64,000 nucleotides of DNA, from contig JBBQNK010000023.1 of the NCBI GenBank assembly GCA_038329865.1, forward strand, positions 1-64,000. The letters are read 5' to 3'. Below, in pieces: positions 55,783 to 63,896 of the stretch. This DNA comes from JANMES01 sp038329865 (GTDB taxonomy: Bacteria > Planctomycetota > Phycisphaerae > Tepidisphaerales > Tepidisphaeraceae). Position 1 is the stretch's first letter, and every line of letters begins with the position of its first letter. The notes under the pieces were generated by a model that saw nothing but the letters and a program-made list of their open reading frames with translations, was not told the DNA's origin and made no database searches. The translations under genes and the position numbers were made by a program.

Positions 55783-56769
55783 ATGGGGCATCACAAACGG
55801 TTCTTCTTTGTACTGATTCTTTTCGCAGGCGCAACGGCCGCGCAGGCCGCCCCGCGCGAAGTCGTGCCGGACGCGTCGGACACGCGGAAGCAGATCGACG
55901 CGTTGATCCAGGACGCGCCCGACCATCGCGCCACGCTCGGCCTGATGCAGACGGCGATGGAGCTTTCCATTTCCTACGGCGCTCCCGCCTGGAACGCCGG
56001 CGATCATGACGCCTGCTGCAAGTTTTACGTCAAGACCGCGCAATCGTTGTGCGCCGCATTCGACGGCCCTAAAAACGCCTCTGAGCCGGCGCAGACGATT
56101 CTCAAGAGCCTCCATACCGCGCTCGATCGTGTCGCCACGAGCACCGATGTCGATGCCAACGCCTGGACCATGCGTTACGTGTTCGACAAGACCGAAGTGG
56201 CGGTGGCCGTGCAATCCGGGCGATCCGCAGCCATGGCGGCGCTGGGGAGCGAGTGTGCCGCGCGGTCGTCGTATCAGGACGCCACGGACGCCTACACCGA
56301 AGCATCGGCGGCGCTGCACGAGTTGCAGGGATTGCCGATCGAGAGCATCAAGCTAAGCACGCGGTACACGCCGTTCGCGCTGGGCGATGCGTTATTCGCG
56401 CAGCGGAAGTACGCCGAAGCCGCCGCCGCGATCGACGACGGACTGAAGTTCATCCCCGACTACGCCGCCCAGGCCGGCGACATTCGGAAGAATTTCGAAA
56501 ACCCGGCGCTGTACCGAGTGCTCATCGACGACCTCCGCGCCGCCGCTGACAAAAAGCCGGATGACGCTTCGTTGCAATTCCTGTACGGCTACCACCTTTA
56601 CTTCACCGGCCAGCGCCCGCAGGCCAAGGCGTACCTGGAGCGTGCGAAGAAACTGGACTCGAACTTAACCGGCGTAGGCAAACTCTTGTCCGCCCCCAAC
56701 GCCGTCAAACCACCGCCGATGATCGACACGCCGCCCGTGCGGCCACTGCCGCGGAACGGGGATTTGTAG
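55783..56769 (+). CDS. Secreted helical (TPR-like) protein, unknown
   Basis: The 328-residue protein has a signal peptide (RFFFVLILFAGATAAQA) and then helical repeats of TPR type (QRKYAEAAAAIDDGLKFIPD, LYFTGQRPQAKAYLERAKKL). The C-terminus is proline-rich. The next gene starts 11 bp after it, in the same direction. The family is not recognised; TPRs suggest protein binding in the periplasm. Confidence 0.65.
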   Translation: MGHHKRFFFVLILFAGATAAQAAPREVVPDASDTRKQIDALIQDAPDHRATLGLMQTAMELSISYGAPAWNAGDHDACCKFYVKTAQSLCAAFDGPKNASEPAQTILKSLHTALDRVATSTDVDANAWTMRYVFDKTEVAVAVQSGRSAAMAALGSECAARSSYQDATDAYTEASAALHELQGLPIESIKLSTRYTPFALGDALFAQRKYAEAAAAIDDGLKFIPDYAAQAGDIRKNFENPALYRVLIDDLRAAADKKPDDASLQFLYGYHLYFTGQRPQAKAYLERAKKLDSNLTGVGKLLSAPNAVKPPPMIDTPPVRPLPRNGDL

Positions 56770-56780
56770 CGGGGACGCAA

Positions 56781-57299
56781 ATGTCACCGATCGCCGCCAT
56801 CCGCGTCGCCGCGTGCTGCAGCCTGCTGCTCGCGCTCGGCTGCGCGCAAAGCGCCGGCGGCCCGACTTCCCGGGCGACCGTGATCGATCAGAAGCAAGTC
56901 CTCGTCGATGCGATTGCTGATGAAAGCCAGTTCGTGAGTATTTCCGTTGACAACAGTGTCGTTGAAATTCACACAAACGCCGTCGACCGCGTCGTCAAGC
57001 AAGGCCCCGCCATCATCCCGGCCTTGCTCAAAAAGATGCGCATGCCGGGGATTAATTTCGACACGTTCATCCGCTGCTACAGCGCCGCCGAGCAAATCGC
57101 GGAGAAACAGGGACTGCAAGATCAAATCTATTGGACCGGCGGCGCAACCTCACCGGATTTCGAGGAGTTGGTCTCGGAGCACGGGACTACTAGCCAAAAA
57201 ATCGGGCCCGGCGGGCAGACATTCGACGATGCGTTCCGCAAGCGAGTGATTGACAGCATCGAAAAGTGCTTCGCCGAAAACAAAAACCCTGCCCCTTAA
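56781..57299 (+). CDS. Putative lipoprotein, unknown function
   Basis: The 172-residue protein has a lipoprotein signal (CCSLLLALGC) and a soluble domain with helical segments (DRVVKQGPAIIPALLKKMRM) of HEAT-like look. GGGGA about four bases before the ATG serves as ribosome binding site. It is cotranscribed with the TPR-like gene, so a complex between the two is possible. Confidence 0.6.
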   Translation: MSPIAAIRVAACCSLLLALGCAQSAGGPTSRATVIDQKQVLVDAIADESQFVSISVDNSVVEIHTNAVDRVVKQGPAIIPALLKKMRMPGINFDTFIRCYSAAEQIAEKQGLQDQIYWTGGATSPDFEELVSEHGTTSQKIGPGGQTFDDAFRKRVIDSIEKCFAENKNPAP

Positions 57300-57402
57300 T
57301 TCACGTCGCTTGCTCGGCTCGTCGGCTGATTGCTCGGCCACATCGGATAGGCTCGAATTGCGGGATGCCTATAAGCGCCGAAAGGATTGTCGCACCGTGT
57401 GT

Positions 57403-58008
57403 TCATTCCGCCGCGACCAGCATCGGCTTAAAGCTTGCCCCGCTAAGCCCGGCAGATTCGATCGCGTTCTTTATCCGAGCTGTAACAACCATGATTATCT
57501 TGAAATACTTCATTCGAAAAACCTGCTGTTGTCCGATTGAAGCAGGAATGACGCAACCGGTAACCAGCCCGCTCGGGCGACCATTTTTTATTGGACCGAA
57601 CAGCACCGAGTGTTGAACATCAAGACAATCGACTTCTGAAATTACATTGATACCAAGTCGATCGGAAGGATTTCCGTCCAAGGTCGATCGCAACAGTTGA
57701 ATATCATTAGGCGCAACGCTCAACAAAAGTTCGGCGGCACGTTTTGAAAATACCGGCGTGCCGTACGCTGCGAAATTGATGTCTCGGAGGGTTCCATCCG
57801 TAATGCGCTGGACGGGAACGACAATATCCGGCGAAACAGGTTGCGCGCGTGCCAAAAGCGATGTGATGTCGAAGGCCGGCCCGTCCTCTCGCGCTTCGGT
57901 GGTCGCGCAACGGCCCTCGTCATTCTTATCGTCTGATAGCGAAAACCATTCTTTGGAATGAATTGTCATAAACCCCGATGCGACCACCCAGCGATCGCCA
58001 GCGGTCAT
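57403..58008 (-). CDS. Imm11/DUF1629-like protein
   Basis: The 201-residue protein has features of the Imm11/DUF1629 family: VEDCLD-like ISEVDCLDVQHS in the middle, and QQVFRMKYFKIIMVVTARIK then NAIESAGLSGASFKPM at the end. Family members protect against polymorphic toxins in contact-dependent systems, although many stand alone. The ATG at 58008 shares its A with the stop TGA of the upstream lipoprotein gene (TGATG), so translation is coupled. The frame continues upstream inside that gene but is not used. No toxin gene is visible next to it. Confidence 0.65.
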   Translation of the reverse strand: MTAGDRWVVASGFMTIHSKEWFSLSDDKNDEGRCATTEAREDGPAFDITSLLARAQPVSPDIVVPVQRITDGTLRDINFAAYGTPVFSKRAAELLLSVAPNDIQLLRSTLDGNPSDRLGINVISEVDCLDVQHSVLFGPIKNGRPSGLVTGCVIPASIGQQQVFRMKYFKIIMVVTARIKNAIESAGLSGASFKPMLVAAE

Positions 58009-58541
58009 CAATCCTTCCCCACCACCCGCACCATCAACCGCGGCGAGAGCACGCCGGCCCCCGCGTCGCCGGGCGGCGTGTAGAGCGCACGGACGTACCA
58101 ATCGCCCCGCTCGTTCGTGTCGGCGGGGTCGTCGAGGATGGAGAACCACTTCAATTGGCTCAGCACGATCTTGTAGCTCGCGCCGGGCGCGAGGGTGAAG
58201 GTTTCGTTCGTCGTCGTCACGGCCGGCGCGGAGTTGGTGAGATATTTCTTCGCGCTCAGCGGGACGAACGGGTCTTTCTCGACCGATCGATAGCCGCGGA
58301 CGAAAATGTTGCGGTCCGGGTAAAGCATCCCCACCGGCAGCGTGAGCGGCGCTTCCGACGTGTTGCGGAACACCAACTGCATGGCGACGGCGTCCGACAA
58401 AAGAATGTCGGCCCGCGGAATCTCCAGCTCAATCGCCAGCGGCCGGGTCGGCTCCTCGGCCGGCGGCTTTTTCAAGTGCGAGCAGCCGGCGAGGGTGAAC
58501 GTCAGGGCGAGATATAATCCGAAGAAGAATCGTGCGGGCAT
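58008..58541 (-). CDS. Putative lipoprotein coupled to an Imm11-like gene
   Basis: The 177-residue protein has a lipoprotein signal (LYLALTFTLAGC) and a beta-rich domain that looks like an immunoglobulin fold (LEIPRADILLSDAVAMQLVF, APLTLPVGML). It ends in TGATG, which starts the next gene. Lipoprotein plus Imm11-like cytoplasmic protein suggests a small envelope-linked unit, but the function is unknown. Confidence 0.62.
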   Translation of the reverse strand: MPARFFFGLYLALTFTLAGCSHLKKPPAEEPTRPLAIELEIPRADILLSDAVAMQLVFRNTSEAPLTLPVGMLYPDRNIFVRGYRSVEKDPFVPLSAKKYLTNSAPAVTTTNETFTLAPGASYKIVLSQLKWFSILDDPADTNERGDWYVRALYTPPGDAGAGVLSPRLMVRVVGKD

Positions 58542-58600
58542 TTCTGCTCCTGAAAGATCGTAATTTCCAAAAATTCTGCAAACCTACAAGCTTGCGCCAA

Positions 58601-59908
58601 TCACGGAATTTCGCCGTGTGCGGGCATTACCTTCGGCGGGCTCCACGCGCCGTGGTGGGCGACGGATAGCTTGCACTGGGCGGTTACCCATCGCACTTGC
58701 TCCTGCTGTGTCCAATCTTTTTGGGCCTCGGCTTGGTGGAGAATTTCCGTGCTGACTTTCGGGCCAGCTTTAAGACCCCATTCCGCGTATTCATCCCGCT
58801 CTTGTCGCGTGGGCGAGCCGGGTGGCGGAGCGTTCGCGGCGCGGACGACGGCGTTGTCGATTCGGGGCTTCAACTCCCGGGCGTTCTCGCTGGTTCCGTC
58901 CCATTCGTAAAGATGACCCTCGTCGGCCGTGAAAACCAAATGATTGTGCGTGTTCATCACAAACGCTTGTGGATACCGGATGGGAATGGTGGCGATGCGG
59001 TTGACCTCTTCGTCGTTCACTTCAAATACCAAAACGCCGCTTGCGGCAGTGGAATACGCGCGGTGATCGGTGATCAGTACGGTCAACCCCCGGGGTACTC
59101 GAGGAGCGCGCAGAATGATCGAACCATCCATCGCCTTCAGGCGAACGAGTTCGGGATAAAAACCCGACACCCAGATTTCATTCTGGCTGACCGCGACCAA
59201 GCCATTGCTGCCCACCACTATCCGCTTCCAAATGAGATGACACACATTGTCAGAATCGAGTTCATAAACCGCCACGAGACCGGCACTGGATGCAATCGCA
59301 AACCGAGTGGGCGAAATCCATTCCAACGCGTTGATGGACTCACCATTGGGGGATTGATTGGAGTTGAACTCCGGCTCGGGCGGAGTTTTGGATGGATCAG
59401 ACATAGGAAGCCGGCCGAATTCCTTCCAGTTCTTTCCACCGTCCTGGGTCGTGAAGAGGTGCATGCCATAGGCATAGACGCCCGCCTTTTCGTTCACAAA
59501 TCGACATTCGCTTGCACCAGGCAGATCACCGACGACACAGGCCCCGTCGGCGGCGGACCATGACATCAGTTCGTGGCCGGCATTCTCGCCGTGATTCTCC
59601 TTGTTCAAAACGAAGAACATTCGCGAGGATGTGCCGCCGACACATTGATCGAGCGACCGGATAAATTCCGGCGTCTTCGGAACCGAGTAGATGCATTTCC
59701 AGTTTCGACAGTCATCGGTCGAGAGATAAAGGGAAAAGGTCGCGCTGAGGACGACGGATTCTGGCCCCACCCTTCGCATGCTGTTGTTGGATTGTTCGTA
59801 AAACTCCCCATTGGGCGGATACTCGTTAGAGATCGCCACCGGATTCGTCGCGCCGCAGCCCGCCAGGTAAATACAAAAAACTGCACAAGCAAAATAAAGA
59901 CGTGACAT
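58601..59908 (-). CDS. Putative lipoprotein with BNR/beta-propeller-like repeats
   Basis: The 435-residue protein has a lipoprotein signal (FCIYLAGC) and repeats of the sialidase/BNR style: SLYLSTDDCRNWKCIY and HLFTTQDGGKNWKEFG. It reads like a beta-propeller of about six blades with a helical C-terminus (EYAEWGLKAGPKVSTEIL). The ATG at 59908 follows AAGGA by eight bases. No catalytic sialidase residues can be identified. It may be a sensor or scaffold. Confidence 0.68.
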   Translation of the reverse strand: MSRLYFACAVFCIYLAGCGATNPVAISNEYPPNGEFYEQSNNSMRRVGPESVVLSATFSLYLSTDDCRNWKCIYSVPKTPEFIRSLDQCVGGTSSRMFFVLNKENHGENAGHELMSWSAADGACVVGDLPGASECRFVNEKAGVYAYGMHLFTTQDGGKNWKEFGRLPMSDPSKTPPEPEFNSNQSPNGESINALEWISPTRFAIASSAGLVAVYELDSDNVCHLIWKRIVVGSNGLVAVSQNEIWVSGFYPELVRLKAMDGSIILRAPRVPRGLTVLITDHRAYSTAASGVLVFEVNDEEVNRIATIPIRYPQAFVMNTHNHLVFTADEGHLYEWDGTSENARELKPRIDNAVVRAANAPPPGSPTRQERDEYAEWGLKAGPKVSTEILHQAEAQKDWTQQEQVRWVTAQCKLSVAHHGAWSPPKVMPAHGEIP

Positions 59909-60016
59909 GGATGTTTTCCTTGCGGAAAGAAGAACTCCCCGAGGCTTCATCCTCCCATCGTACCCGACAGACTCGATCGGCCGGTATGCGGTGTTTCAAG
60001 GAGTTGCGGATTCGGA

Positions 60017-61516
60017 TCACTCCGCATCCGATGTATCGATCGGCGTCACTGGCCGATCGGTTGGCTCGATCTTCGGCTTCAGGATCGGCAACGCCTGGTG
60101 CGTCGAGAGGGGCATTTCGCTCGGCGTTGTCAGGCCGTCGGTCGGCGGCGCGGGTTTCTTTGGCTTTTTTGGGCGTGGCGGGCGGCGGCCTTGCTTGACG
60201 TCTTCCTCCAGCTGTGCTTTCCGCCGCAGGATGTGGTGGTAGTTCTGGGCGAAGCGGTGGGCCTCGTCGCGAATGTACTGGAGCATTCGCAGCGCGGCAT
60301 GGTTGCGGGCCAGGCGGATCGGGTCGGCTACGCCCTGCACGTAGACGAGTTCTTCCTTCTTCGCGAGTGAGATCACCATCGGCGGCTTCAGGTCCATCTG
60401 CTTGAAGATGTCCATCGCGGCGTGGAGTTGGCCGAGACCGCCGTCGATTAAAATCACGTCGGGGTAGAGTTCGTTGTTCTGGCCGGCTTCTCTATATCGC
60501 CGGCTGACGACTTCCTGGATGCTGAGAAAGTCGTTGTTTCCCTGGCCGTGCTTGATCTTGTAGCGGCGGTAACAGTCCTTGAACGGCACGCCGTCGATGA
60601 AGCAGACTTTGCTGCCGACCATCTCGCCGCCCTGCAGATGCGCGATGTCGATCGCTTCAAGAATGCGCGGCGGCTCGGGGAGCTTCAGCACTTCCTGCAA
60701 CGCCGTCACGCCTTCCATTGGGTTGAGAACGAACGCTTCCGGCTGCCAGAATTCCTGATCGCCCTTGTCGGCGCGATGGCCGAGCGACTGCAGGGCTTTG
60801 ATCTCATCGCGCAGCTTCGCGGCCCGTTCGTACTGCTGATTCATCGCGGCGGCGGCCATTTCTTTTTCTAGATCTTTCAGGACCGATTTGCGGTCGCCGT
60901 CGAGAAATTTCATCAGCCGACGGATGTCGTCCGCGTAGGCGGGTCGCTCGATCTTCGCGGCACATGGGGCGGTGCACTGCTTGATTGCGTAAAGCAGGCA
61001 CGGGCGGAAGAACCGCCGCTTGCCGTCGCTTTCGGAAATTTCCAAATGACACGTGCGGAACTTGAACGCCTTCTGCAAATGCGTGACGGCTTCCTTCAGT
61101 TGATAGACGCTGGTGAACGGGCCGTAGAGTTTCGCCCCCTTCCGCGGCTCGCGGGTGACGTACACGCCGGGGAATTCCTCGTCGGTGGTGACCATGAGAT
61201 ACGGAAAGGTTTTGTCATCGAGCAGGCGGGCGTTGAACTTCGGCTGGATGTCCTTGATCAGACGGTTCTCGGTCAGCAGGGCTTCGACTTCGGTGTCGGT
61301 TTCAATAATGTCGAAATCGACGACGAACTCCCGGAGCGGGGCCTTCTTGATCTCCAGCTTGGTGCTCGGCAGGAAGTAACTGCCGACGCGGTCGCGCAGG
61401 CTGGCGCTCTTGCCGACATAGATGACGCGCCCTTCGCTGTCCTTCATCAGATAGACGCCGGGCGTTTTGGGCAGGGCTTTGGCCTTGTCGGAAAGTTTTT
61501 GCAGGCGGTCTTCCAT
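60017..61516 (-). CDS. uvrC: UvrC excinuclease subunit lacking the HhH domain
   Basis: The 499-residue protein has the GIY-YIG nuclease (PGVYLMKDSEGRVIYVGKSA), CxxC-type zinc cysteines (RPCLLYAIKQCTAPC), a UVR motif (QQYERAAKLRDEIKALQSLG) and the RNase H-like second nuclease (AIDIAHLQGG, DVILIDGGLGQ, RDEAHRFAQ) with both Asp and the His. UvrC makes both incisions in nucleotide excision repair. The usual tandem helix-hairpin-helix (about 70-100 residues) is missing; a Pro/Lys/Thr-rich tail (KKPKKPAPPTDG) takes its place. The normal length is about 600. Confidence 0.9.
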   Translation of the reverse strand: MEDRLQKLSDKAKALPKTPGVYLMKDSEGRVIYVGKSASLRDRVGSYFLPSTKLEIKKAPLREFVVDFDIIETDTEVEALLTENRLIKDIQPKFNARLLDDKTFPYLMVTTDEEFPGVYVTREPRKGAKLYGPFTSVYQLKEAVTHLQKAFKFRTCHLEISESDGKRRFFRPCLLYAIKQCTAPCAAKIERPAYADDIRRLMKFLDGDRKSVLKDLEKEMAAAAMNQQYERAAKLRDEIKALQSLGHRADKGDQEFWQPEAFVLNPMEGVTALQEVLKLPEPPRILEAIDIAHLQGGEMVGSKVCFIDGVPFKDCYRRYKIKHGQGNNDFLSIQEVVSRRYREAGQNNELYPDVILIDGGLGQLHAAMDIFKQMDLKPPMVISLAKKEELVYVQGVADPIRLARNHAALRMLQYIRDEAHRFAQNYHHILRRKAQLEEDVKQGRRPPRPKKPKKPAPPTDGLTTPSEMPLSTHQALPILKPKIEPTDRPVTPIDTSDAE

Positions 61517-61586
61517 GGGCGTTTCGTGCGATCCGTCGGGAAATTGTAGGTTGCTGGTGGTGCCGGGGAAACCGGGCGGCGTTTAG

Positions 61587-61670
61587 CGTTTAGCAGTCTC
61601 GCGTGCGAGGCGAGTTGGGCTTGTGAACGTGAGTAAAGAAAACGCGCCCCGCACGCGGAGCGGCTAAACG
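61587..61670. repeat. Inverted repeat with CGTTTAGC arms
   Basis: The left unit 61587-61612 (CGTTTAGCAGTCTCGCGTGC) and the right unit 61643-61670 (ending GCGGCTAAACG) are imperfect inverted copies; the left one contains a small palindrome (CTCGCGTGCGAG). They lie between uvrC and the small secreted protein gene. Confidence 0.8.
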
Positions 61671-61692
61671 GGTCGAGAGATCGGGCGCAATC

Positions 61693-62190
61693 TCATGGTT
61701 TCGTCGTCGGAGGTGGCGGCAAAGATGCCGGCTCCTTGCCCGAGCCTTCAACCTGGGCTCGCCCGTCCACGAAAAGAGTGACCTTCTTTCGTCCCGCCTT
61801 GTCCTTCGTCACGGCCAGAGGAACCGTGCTGGGATTCTTGATTCTGAAAATTTTCTGCCCGGCCGACGAGGTGAAATCGAACTCACAGTGGGCGTTGACA
61901 AAGTCGCGCTGCTGGTCGGCGGTCATTTTCTCCCAATCCGCCGGCGGATTGGAATCGCCGCGGGCATCGAGGAAGGCTTCGGGCTTTTTCAGGCTGCCGG
62001 CGATTTGGCCGAAGGTCGTCGGCAGGTAGCCCTTGTTTTCATTGGCGTAGATCAGGCACGCCTGGCCGATCTGCTGCAGGTGAGAGAGCGTCGTTTCATC
62101 CGCACCCGCCCCCGCCGCGGCCAGCACCCGCAATCCTGCGGCGGAAAAGACGGCACACATCAACAGTAAAACAAAACTTCTGCAATTCAT
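61693..62190 (-). CDS. Small secreted protein resembling a pseudopilin passenger
   Basis: The 165-residue protein has a signal peptide (SFVLLLMCAVFSAAGLRVLA) and LSHLQQIGQACLIYANENKG plus a late VTLFVDGRAQVEG. These match the passenger half of planctomycete H-X9-DG-type pseudopilins (DUF1559-like), but the N-terminal pilin helix and its GFTLIE cleavage motif are absent. It is probably a secreted or periplasmic protein that has lost assembly into a pilus. The tail is Pro/Thr-rich. Confidence 0.6.
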   Translation of the reverse strand: MNCRSFVLLLMCAVFSAAGLRVLAAAGAGADETTLSHLQQIGQACLIYANENKGYLPTTFGQIAGSLKKPEAFLDARGDSNPPADWEKMTADQQRDFVNAHCEFDFTSSAGQKIFRIKNPSTVPLAVTKDKAGRKKVTLFVDGRAQVEGSGKEPASLPPPPTTKP

Positions 62191-62268
62191 GATGACTCCT
62201 CAAGCCACGCAGATTATCACCCCCGCACCCATGCGTTCAACGCAAATTTCGCTATCATTCCCCACCCT

Positions 62269-63801
62269 ATGGCCAAGAACATTAAAACGCGCAAGGACGA
62301 TTACGCGCAATGGTATCTCGACGTGATCAAAGCCGCTCAACTGGCGGATTATTCTCCCGTGCGCGGGTGCATGGTCATTCGGCCGGAAGGGTACGCGATC
62401 TGGGAAGCCATTCAGCAGGACCTCGACCGCCGCTTCAAAGAGACCGGCCATGTGAACGCGTACTTCCCGCTGCTGATTCCGCAGAGCTTCCTCACGAAAG
62501 AGGCCAAGCACGTGGAAGGGTTCGCGATGGAGTGCGCGATCGTCACGCACAGCAAGCTGGAGAAAGATCCGAACAAGCCCGGCGAATTGCGGCCAGCATC
62601 TCCTTTGGAAGAGCCGCTGATCATTCGCCCCACGAGCGAAACGATCATCGGCCATATGTACGCGCAGTGGATCCAGAGCTACCGCGATCTGCCGGTGCTG
62701 ATTAACCAGTGGGCCAACGTGATGCGCTGGGAACTTCGCACGCGGCTGTTCCTGCGAACGAGCGAATTTTTATGGCAGGAAGGCCACACCGCCCACGAGA
62801 CGGCCGACCAGGCGCAAGTTGAGACGCTCAAGATGCTCGACGTGTATGCAGATTTCGCCGAGCAGATTTTGGCGATCCCGGTCGTGAAAGGGACGAAAAC
62901 CGAGAGCGAAAAATTCCCCGGCGCGAATACGACTTACTGCATCGAAGGTTTGATGCAGGACGGCAAGGCCCTGCAATGCGGCACGAGCCACAACCTCGGG
63001 CAGAATTTCTCCAAAGCGTTCGACATCAAGTTCCTCGGCCGCGATCAGAAGCAGGAATTCTGCCACACCACCAGCTGGGGTGTGAGCACGCGGCTGATCG
63101 GCGCGATGATCATGGCGCACAGCGACGACGAGGGTTTGGTCCTGCCGCCCCGCGTAGCCCCGGTGGTGGCCGCCATCGTGCCGATCTTCAAAACCCCCGA
63201 GGAAAAGGCCGCCGTGAAGGCGTTCATCGACGAGCTGATGTCCCTACTCTGCGGCGAGGCTTCTGCTCATTTCGTGGGCGGCGATGACATCACGCGTTAC
63301 ACGTTCAATCCGCACACGCACCAGAAGATCGCCGTCGACTGGCGCGACGCCCGCCCCGGCGACAAGCAATACCACTGGGAGCAGCGCGGCGTGCCGTTTC
63401 GCATGGAAGTCGGGCCGCGCGACGTGGCGCAGAAGCAGTTCGTGCTGAAAAATCGCCTCGATCGCGAGAAAGAGTTCACGTCGATCGGCGCGGTGTCGCG
63501 CACCTGGCTCGAGGGCAAGCTGGCGGCGATGCACGACGCGTTGCTTAGCCGCGCCCGTAAATTCCGCGACGACAACACGCGCACGGCCACCACGTACGAG
63601 GAAATGAAAGCCATCCTCGAAAAAGACGGTGGATTCGTCCGCGTCTACTTCGAGCCGAACGAAGAGGCCGAGGCGAAAATCAAAACCGAAACCAACGCGA
63701 CCGTGCGTTGCATTCCGTTCGAACAACCCGGCGTCGCGGGCAAATGCATCATCAGCGGCGCGGAGACCAAGACGCAGGTGTTGTTCGCTCTGGCGTACTA
63801 G
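62269..63801 (+). CDS. proS: Prolyl-tRNA synthetase (archaeal/eukaryotic-like type)
   Basis: The 510-residue class II synthetase starts AKNIKTRKDDYAQWYLDVIK and has motif 1 near GYAIWEAIQQDLDRRF, motif 2 (RWELRTRLFLRTSEFLWQEG) near residue 147 and motif 3 (GAMIMAHSDDEGLVLPPRVA) near 285. The lack of an INS editing domain between motifs 2 and 3 and the C-terminal extension place it in the archaeal-type (ProS3) group. It charges tRNA-Pro. The following gene is hisA, 95 bp downstream, after a palindromic repeat. Confidence 0.95.
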   Translation: MAKNIKTRKDDYAQWYLDVIKAAQLADYSPVRGCMVIRPEGYAIWEAIQQDLDRRFKETGHVNAYFPLLIPQSFLTKEAKHVEGFAMECAIVTHSKLEKDPNKPGELRPASPLEEPLIIRPTSETIIGHMYAQWIQSYRDLPVLINQWANVMRWELRTRLFLRTSEFLWQEGHTAHETADQAQVETLKMLDVYADFAEQILAIPVVKGTKTESEKFPGANTTYCIEGLMQDGKALQCGTSHNLGQNFSKAFDIKFLGRDQKQEFCHTTSWGVSTRLIGAMIMAHSDDEGLVLPPRVAPVVAAIVPIFKTPEEKAAVKAFIDELMSLLCGEASAHFVGGDDITRYTFNPHTHQKIAVDWRDARPGDKQYHWEQRGVPFRMEVGPRDVAQKQFVLKNRLDREKEFTSIGAVSRTWLEGKLAAMHDALLSRARKFRDDNTRTATTYEEMKAILEKDGGFVRVYFEPNEEAEAKIKTETNATVRCIPFEQPGVAGKCIISGAETKTQVLFALAY

Positions 63802-63810
63802 AAAGGATAA

Positions 63811-63891
63811 ATGCAGAATGCAAAATGCAAAATGAAGAAAGACCTCCCCGCTTTTGAATTCATTTTGCAATTTGCATTCTGCATTCTGCAT
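63811..63891. repeat. Second inverted repeat of TTTTGCATTCTGCA type
   Basis: Arms 63811-63837 (ATGCAGAATGCAAAATGCAA) and 63861-63891 are inverted copies of the family found at 14511-14584. The element begins nine bases after the proS stop and ends five bases before the hisA start, with the same TTTCCC-ATG junction as the earlier copy (TTTCCCT-ATG). Confidence 0.9.
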
Positions 63892-63896
63892 TTCCC

